The translations under genes and the position numbers were made by a program. A stretch of 8,675 bases of DNA from CAYIBZ01 sp964361795 (GTDB lineage Bacteria; Patescibacteriota; Minisyncoccia; UBA6257; WO2-44-18). The DNA lies in NCBI GenBank assembly GCA_964361795.1, contig CAYIBZ010000024.1:1-8675 (forward strand). The letters are read 5' to 3'. Below the pieces are notes generated by a model that made no database searches, was not told the origin of the DNA, and was given only the letters and a program-made list of their open reading frames with translations. Shown here piece after piece: positions 5,693 through 8,675 of this stretch; the stretch's first letter is position 1, and each line of letters opens with the position of its first letter.

Positions 5693-6589
5693 TTAACTTC
5701 GGCGCTTGCCGTGGAAAGCGGAATGCACTTCCCGCAAATGGCGATTGGTGACATGAGTGTAGACTTGAGTCGTGGAGATACTGCTGTGGCCCAAAAGTTC
5801 TTGGACAGAACGCAAATCGGCTCCGTTCATTAAAAGATCGGTCGCGAAAAGATGGCGCAATCCGTGAGGAGTCAATCTTTTAGTAATTCCCGCTTTCCGG
5901 GCATAGTAATTTACCAGCCGCTGGACTGCTCTTGGGGTAATTCGGCCAATCACTTCGGGTTTGGATTTATTTTTAGTAAGACTGATAAACAATGCTTCGT
6001 CGGCATCTCCGCGCTTAGCCAGATAATTTTTGATTGTCTGCCGGGCAGAAGAAGATAAAAAAACCAATCTTAATTTTTCTCCTTTGCCGCGCACCGAAAT
6101 TTCTCCCTGATCAAAATTGAGATAGCGGCTTAATTTGCAAAGTTCGGAAAGACGCAAGCCGGTGGAAAAAAACGTTTCTAAAATCGCGCGATCCCGCAAA
6201 CTCCGCAAATCGGCGCCTTCCGGAGCGTTCAACAATCTTTCAACTTCGCTGGAATCCGCTACTTCAATCTGCCGCTGGGGAATTTTTGGCAGTTCAATTT
6301 TGTCGGGAGAAATAACTTCGTAATCCTGCTTGATTAAATATCTCAAAAAATTACGAAGCGCGATGATGTAATAAGCTTGGGTGGATTTTTTCAAATTTTC
6401 TTCGCGGGCGAGGGCAAGGCGAAAATCTTTTATTTTTTCCGGAGTCAATTCTTTGAGGGCGGTTATTTTGCCTTTCTGAAAAAAGGCGTTAAGGTAATGT
6501 TCGTAATTTCTTCTGGTGCGCAAAGAGCGGTTTTTCTCTATTTCCAAATAATCCAAATAGTCTTTGAGAAGTTGTCGAATGTCGGCCAT
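5693..6589 (-). CDS. XerC/XerD-type tyrosine recombinase
   Basis: The 298-residue length matches the usual 290-300 of Xer recombinases. The N-terminal SAM-like core-binding domain (about 1-90) carries the pattern YLDYLEIEKNRSLRTRRNY, and the catalytic domain spans about 105-290. The catalytic set is complete: R146 in TGLRLSEL, K169 in RGKGEK, H242 and R245 in PHGLRH, H268 in LLGH, and nucleophile Y277 in TQVYTHV. These enzymes resolve chromosome dimers at dif sites. The housekeeping neighbours and lack of phage or transposon genes favour that role over an integrase, but the single gene cannot be assigned to XerC or XerD, and a XerA/XerH-like single-enzyme system is possible. No dif-like site was identified here. 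The start is the ATG exactly at the transcription start predicted from an extended -10. Confidence 0.92.
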   Translation of the reverse strand: MADIRQLLKDYLDYLEIEKNRSLRTRRNYEHYLNAFFQKGKITALKELTPEKIKDFRLALAREENLKKSTQAYYIIALRNFLRYLIKQDYEVISPDKIELPKIPQRQIEVADSSEVERLLNAPEGADLRSLRDRAILETFFSTGLRLSELCKLSRYLNFDQGEISVRGKGEKLRLVFLSSSARQTIKNYLAKRGDADEALFISLTKNKSKPEVIGRITPRAVQRLVNYYARKAGITKRLTPHGLRHLFATDLLMNGADLRSVQELLGHSSISTTQVYTHVTNRHLREVHSAFHGKRRS

Positions 6590-6590
6590 A

Positions 6591-6605
6591 ATGGTATTAT
6601 AGCAT
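6591..6605. promoter_or_regulatory. Near-palindromic divergent promoter of xer and infB
   Basis: Two extended -10 elements overlap on opposite strands in a 15-mer that is palindromic except at one pair. On the minus strand TGC-TATAAT (hexamer 6601-6596, 6/6) places transcription start at 6589, the A of the recombinase ATG. On the plus strand TGG-TATTAT (hexamer 6595-6600, 5/6) places it at about 6607, three nt before the infB ATG at 6610. The plus strand also has TTGTCG (6572-6577, 4/6) at a 17-nt spacer as a -35. The minus side has no clear -35, as is usual for extended -10 promoters. Confidence 0.65.
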
Positions 6606-6609
6606 GACT

Positions 6610-8028
6610 ATGAAACGTCCTCCGATTGTCGTCATAATGGGCAGCGTGGATCATGGCAAAACCACTCTTCTTGACTATATTCGCAAGGCAAATGTAGCCG
6701 CTAAGGAAGCCGGCGGCATTACTCAAGCCGTTGGCGCTTACGAGATTGAAAGAGACGGGCAGAAAATTACTTTTATTGATACGCCGGGGCATGAAGCTTT
6801 TTTCAAAATCAAGGCGCGGGGCGCGCAAATAGCGGATATCGCTATTTTAGTTGTCGCCGCTGACGATAGCGTCCAGCCCCAAACTAAAGAAGCTTTAAAA
6901 ATTATCCAGCAATCGGAAACGGCTTTCATCGTGGCGATTAATAAAATTGACCGGGTACCGAACGCAGACAAAGTAAAAAATGAATTGATGCAGGCAGGCG
7001 TTTTGCTGGAAGGGTATGGCGGCAATATAAGCTATCAGCTAATATCGGCGAAAACCGGACAGGGCGTAGATGAATTGTTGGATTTAATTTTGCTGGCCGC
7101 GGAATTGGAGCATTTTGATTATGATCCGAACCATCACGCCAGCGGTTTTGTTCTGGAAGCGAAATTAGACAGCCGGAGAGGGGTTTTGGCCACTTTAATA
7201 ATTACGGATGGGACTTTGAAGACCGGTGATGAAATTGCCGCGGGAAGCGCGAAAGGAAAGGTAAAAATTTTAGAGAATTTTTTAGGAAAAAGAGCGGACG
7301 TTTTAACGCCATCCGCTCCGGCCGTTGTTTTTGGTTTTGAATCCTTGCCTAAGGCGGGCGATAAATTCCATGTTGGAAAACCAGAAGAAATTCAGATTTT
7401 GACCGCGGAGGCGCGCGGCAAGAAAGCTTTGCCGTTAGTTTTGGCGGCAGAAGGAAGAGTCAATTTAATTTTGAAAGCTGACGCAACCGGTTCTTTGGAC
7501 GCTTTATCTCAAGTCATAAAAAATCTTCCAAAAAAAGAAAAGCAATCCATTGAAATTATTGACGAGTCGGTTGGCGACATTGGCGATAACGATGTAAAAA
7601 TGGCCGCATCCACTAAGGCGATGATTATTGGTTTCAAGGCATCTGCCACCAAAGCCGCGGAAACTTTGGCGCGGTCGCAGAACGTAAAAATTATAGAGTC
7701 GGAAATTATTTATGACTTGGTAAAGGCAATAGAAGAAGCGCTGGATTCTTTGGATAAATTGGTTGTTAAGGGCAAATTAGAAATTTTGGCAACCTTTGGG
7801 AGGAAGGGCGGCCAGCAGATTATCGGCGGAAAAGTTACGGAGGGCGTGATTTCTAATAACGCGGTGTTGGATATTGAAAGAAAAGGAGAAGTTGCGGGAA
7901 GCGGCAAGATTGTGAATCTTCAGCAAGCTAAAAAAGATGCGCGCTCCGTGGCGGCCGGTAAAGAATGTGGTTTGATGTTTGATAGCGAGATGGAAATTAA
8001 AGTCGGGGATGTTTTGGTAGGTCACTAG
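6610..8028 (+). CDS. infB: Translation initiation factor IF-2, short form
   Basis: IF-2 is the GTPase that brings initiator fMet-tRNA to the 30S subunit and promotes subunit joining. The product has 472 residues and begins immediately with the G domain, with no extended N-terminal region. Counting from the ATG at 6604: G1 MGSVDHGKTT (12-21), switch I GGIT (T40), G3 DTPGHEAF (H63 is the catalytic histidine), G4 NKID (113-116) and G5 SAK (148-150). Domain II follows at about 175-265, then domain III, and the C-terminal tRNA-binding domain ends with IKVGDVLVGH. G1 has Ser at position 14 where GHVDHGKT is usual. I prefer ATG 6610 because the predicted transcript begins near 6607; ATG 6604 would add Met-Thr. 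The gene precedes rbfA, a common bacterial order, and diverges from xer. Confidence 0.96.
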   Translation: MKRPPIVVIMGSVDHGKTTLLDYIRKANVAAKEAGGITQAVGAYEIERDGQKITFIDTPGHEAFFKIKARGAQIADIAILVVAADDSVQPQTKEALKIIQQSETAFIVAINKIDRVPNADKVKNELMQAGVLLEGYGGNISYQLISAKTGQGVDELLDLILLAAELEHFDYDPNHHASGFVLEAKLDSRRGVLATLIITDGTLKTGDEIAAGSAKGKVKILENFLGKRADVLTPSAPAVVFGFESLPKAGDKFHVGKPEEIQILTAEARGKKALPLVLAAEGRVNLILKADATGSLDALSQVIKNLPKKEKQSIEIIDESVGDIGDNDVKMAASTKAMIIGFKASATKAAETLARSQNVKIIESEIIYDLVKAIEEALDSLDKLVVKGKLEILATFGRKGGQQIIGGKVTEGVISNNAVLDIERKGEVAGSGKIVNLQQAKKDARSVAAGKECGLMFDSEMEIKVGDVLVGH

Positions 8029-8096
8029 TGATTAGTTACTAGTTATTAGACAACTAGATAATTCGGCTAATAACTAATAACCAATAACTCAATAAC
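8026..8096. repeat. Inverted heptamer-repeat spacer between infB and rbfA
   Basis: The left part consists of heptamers TAGTGAT, TAGTTAC, TAGTTAT and TAG (8026-8049), the first containing the infB stop codon. The right part is the inverted version, CTAATAA, CTAATAA, CCAATAA and CTCAATAA (8067-8095). The segment 8031-8049 pairs with 8067-8085 over 19 positions with two A-C mismatches in plus-strand RNA. In minus-strand RNA these become G-U pairs, so the stem is complete. The innermost 10 bp (8040-8049 with 8067-8076) are perfect around a 17-nt loop. It is very AT-rich with no U-tract, so a standard terminator is unlikely. Confidence 0.7.
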
Positions 8097-8100
8097 TTTT

Positions 8101-8433
8101 ATGAAAACATTTCGTCCAGAGCGCGTCAGCGATCTGATTATTGAGGAATTAAATAAGTTGATTATGAAGGAAGTGGAGGTACCGGATACCTTGATAACGA
8201 TTACGGACGTTGAAGTAGTTAAGGATTTGTCTCGCGCTGTTGTTAAAGTCAGCGTGTACCCTACGGAACAATCGGAAAAAGTTTTGAAAATCTTGAAAAA
8301 ACTGCAGGGACATTTCCAGTATTTGTTGCTTCGCAGAATGAACATCCGACCGATGCCGAAAATCGCCTTTGAGGCAGATTATGGATTGGAAAAGGCGGCG
8401 AGAGTGGAAAAAAGATTGCTGGAAAATAAGTAA
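8101..8433 (+). CDS. rbfA: Ribosome-binding factor A
   Basis: RbfA binds the 30S subunit and assists late 16S rRNA maturation. The 110 residues fit the family size (about 100-130). The sequence has the expected KH-like pattern: N-terminal helix with RPERVSDLIIEELNKLI (5-21), strand DTLITITDVEVVKDLSRAVVKVSVY (29-53, with DLSRA as a typical family turn), helix SEKVLKILKKLQGHFQYLL (58-76), and the signature RRMNIRPMPKIAFEAD (78-93) followed by a C-terminal helix. The position after infB supports the call. No Shine-Dalgarno site and no convincing -10 precede the ATG, so it may be cotranscribed with infB through the repeat-rich 72-nt spacer. The nearest candidate, CTCAAT at 8088-8093, matches only 3/6. 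Confidence 0.95.
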   Translation: MKTFRPERVSDLIIEELNKLIMKEVEVPDTLITITDVEVVKDLSRAVVKVSVYPTEQSEKVLKILKKLQGHFQYLLLRRMNIRPMPKIAFEADYGLEKAARVEKRLLENK

Positions 8434-8441
8434 TTAGCCGG

Positions 8442-8470
8442 TTGAAAAATCTTTTGAAAACGGCAATAAT
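8442..8470 (+). promoter_or_regulatory. Promoter of tRNA-Cys
   Basis: TTGAAA (8442-8447, 5/6 to -35) is followed by a 17-nt spacer and AATAAT (8465-8470, 5/6 to -10). The predicted transcription start at about 8477 is two nt before the mature tRNA 5' end. This leaves a very short 5' trailer for RNase P. Confidence 0.6.
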
Positions 8471-8478
8471 ACCGTCAT

Positions 8479-8553
8479 GGCCGCATAGCCAAGTGGTAAG
8501 GCAGTTGTCTGCAAAACAACTATACGCCGGTTCGATTCCGGCTGCGGCCTCCA
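8479..8553 (+). tRNA. tRNA-Cys (anticodon GCA)
   Basis: All arms fold. The acceptor GGCCGCA pairs with TGCGGCC, and the discriminator is T (8550) as expected for Cys, followed by an encoded CCA (8551-8553). The D arm is 8488-8502 (GCC/GGC). The anticodon stem GTTGT/ACAAC encloses CTGCAAA with anticodon GCA at 8511-8513. The variable region is TATAC, and the T arm GCCGG-TTCGATT-CCGGC spans 8526-8542. It decodes UGU and UGC. Confidence 0.97.
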
Positions 8554-8588
8554 GAATTAAATTTTTTGTTTAGTAATTTAAATTCTGG
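8551..8588 (+). other. Inverted repeat starting at the tRNA-Cys CCA end
   Basis: CCAGAATT (8551-8558) pairs with AATTCTGG (8581-8588). With a one-base bulge at 8580, AAATT/AATTT extends the stem by five pairs around an 11-nt loop. The left arm includes the tRNA CCA. It could be a 3'-processing or weak termination structure between two tRNA genes, but no U-tract follows, so a canonical terminator is not supported. Confidence 0.35.
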
Positions 8589-8604
8589 CATAATTGAATA
8601 CAAT
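8577..8604 (+). promoter_or_regulatory. Probable promoter of tRNA-Leu
   Basis: TACAAT (8599-8604, 5/6 to -10) lies 16 nt after TTTAAA (8577-8582, 4/6 to -35). Transcription would begin at about 8611, ten nt before the tRNA. The -35 overlaps the right arm of the preceding inverted repeat, so the hairpin and promoter share DNA. Confidence 0.4.
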
Positions 8605-8620
8605 GGATGCGAATACTAAA

Positions 8621-8675
8621 GCCAGAGTGATGAAATTGGCAAACATGCACGACTCAAAATCGTGTGCCGAAAGGC
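8621..8675 (+). tRNA. tRNA-Leu (anticodon CAA), truncated by the window end
   Basis: The 5' half is clear. The acceptor strand GCCAGAG is followed by TG, a D arm containing AAATTGGCAAA (type II tRNA-Leu pattern), and anticodon stem CACGA/TCGTG enclosing CTCAAAA with anticodon CAA at 8655-8657. The long variable arm has begun (GCC-GAAA-GGC, 8666-8675), which marks a class II tRNA. The T arm and 3' acceptor strand lie beyond the window. It decodes UUG. Confidence 0.93.

Noticed and set aside
5693..6589. Recombinase as an integrase of a mobile element
   Set aside because: There are no attachment-site repeats, phage or cargo genes nearby, and it shares a promoter with infB, which points to a housekeeping Xer role.
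8026..8096. CRISPR-like array from the recurring short units
   Set aside because: Units are seven nt with no spacers, and no cas genes are present.

Overview
The window (about 42-44% GC by eye) reads as part of a reduced bacterial genome from the Candidate Phyla Radiation (Patescibacteria), most likely Parcubacteria-like. This is inferred from tightly packed genes, an IF-2 that starts at its G domain, a very short pyruvate kinase, a membrane protein with carboxypeptidase-regulatory-like repeats, and no usable Shine-Dalgarno sites. All genes use ordinary stops with no in-frame UGA, so the UGA=Gly code of Gracilibacteria/Absconditabacteria is unlikely. The 100-N run at 1264-1363 marks metagenomic scaffolding.

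Layout. 102-431 (+): small charged protein of unknown function. 478-1436 (-): pyruvate kinase, interrupted by the N gap. 1412-2614 (-): enolase. 2633-4186 (+): cofactor-independent phosphoglycerate mutase, divergent from enolase. 4187-4354: convergent spacer with a polypyrimidine tract. 4355-5674 (-): secreted/membrane protein with two CarboxypepD_reg-like domains. 5693-6589 (-): Xer-type tyrosine recombinase. 6610-8028 (+): IF-2. 8029-8100: spacer of inverted heptamer repeats. 8101-8433 (+): RbfA. 8479-8553 (+): tRNA-Cys(GCA). 8621 to the window end (+): tRNA-Leu(CAA), cut off.

Function. The three glycolytic genes catalyse consecutive steps: 3-phosphoglycerate to 2-phosphoglycerate (GpmI), to phosphoenolpyruvate (Eno), to pyruvate plus ATP (Pyk). 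infB, rbfA and the tRNAs are a translation block; infB-rbfA is a common bacterial order.

The N gap is flanked by an exact 55-bp direct repeat (1209-1263 and 1364-1418). Collapsing the copies restores a complete pyk starting with ATG at 1436, overlapping the end of eno by 25 nt, so the gap is almost certainly an assembly artefact. The restored pyruvate kinase has only 267 residues, lacking both the B (lid) domain and the C-terminal domain.

The strongest regulatory signal is that seven of eight protein genes have a -10-like hexamer ending only 5-9 nt before the start codon, which predicts leaderless or nearly leaderless mRNAs. Both divergent gene pairs (eno/gpmI and xer/infB) use overlapping, near-palindromic -10 elements to fire in both directions.
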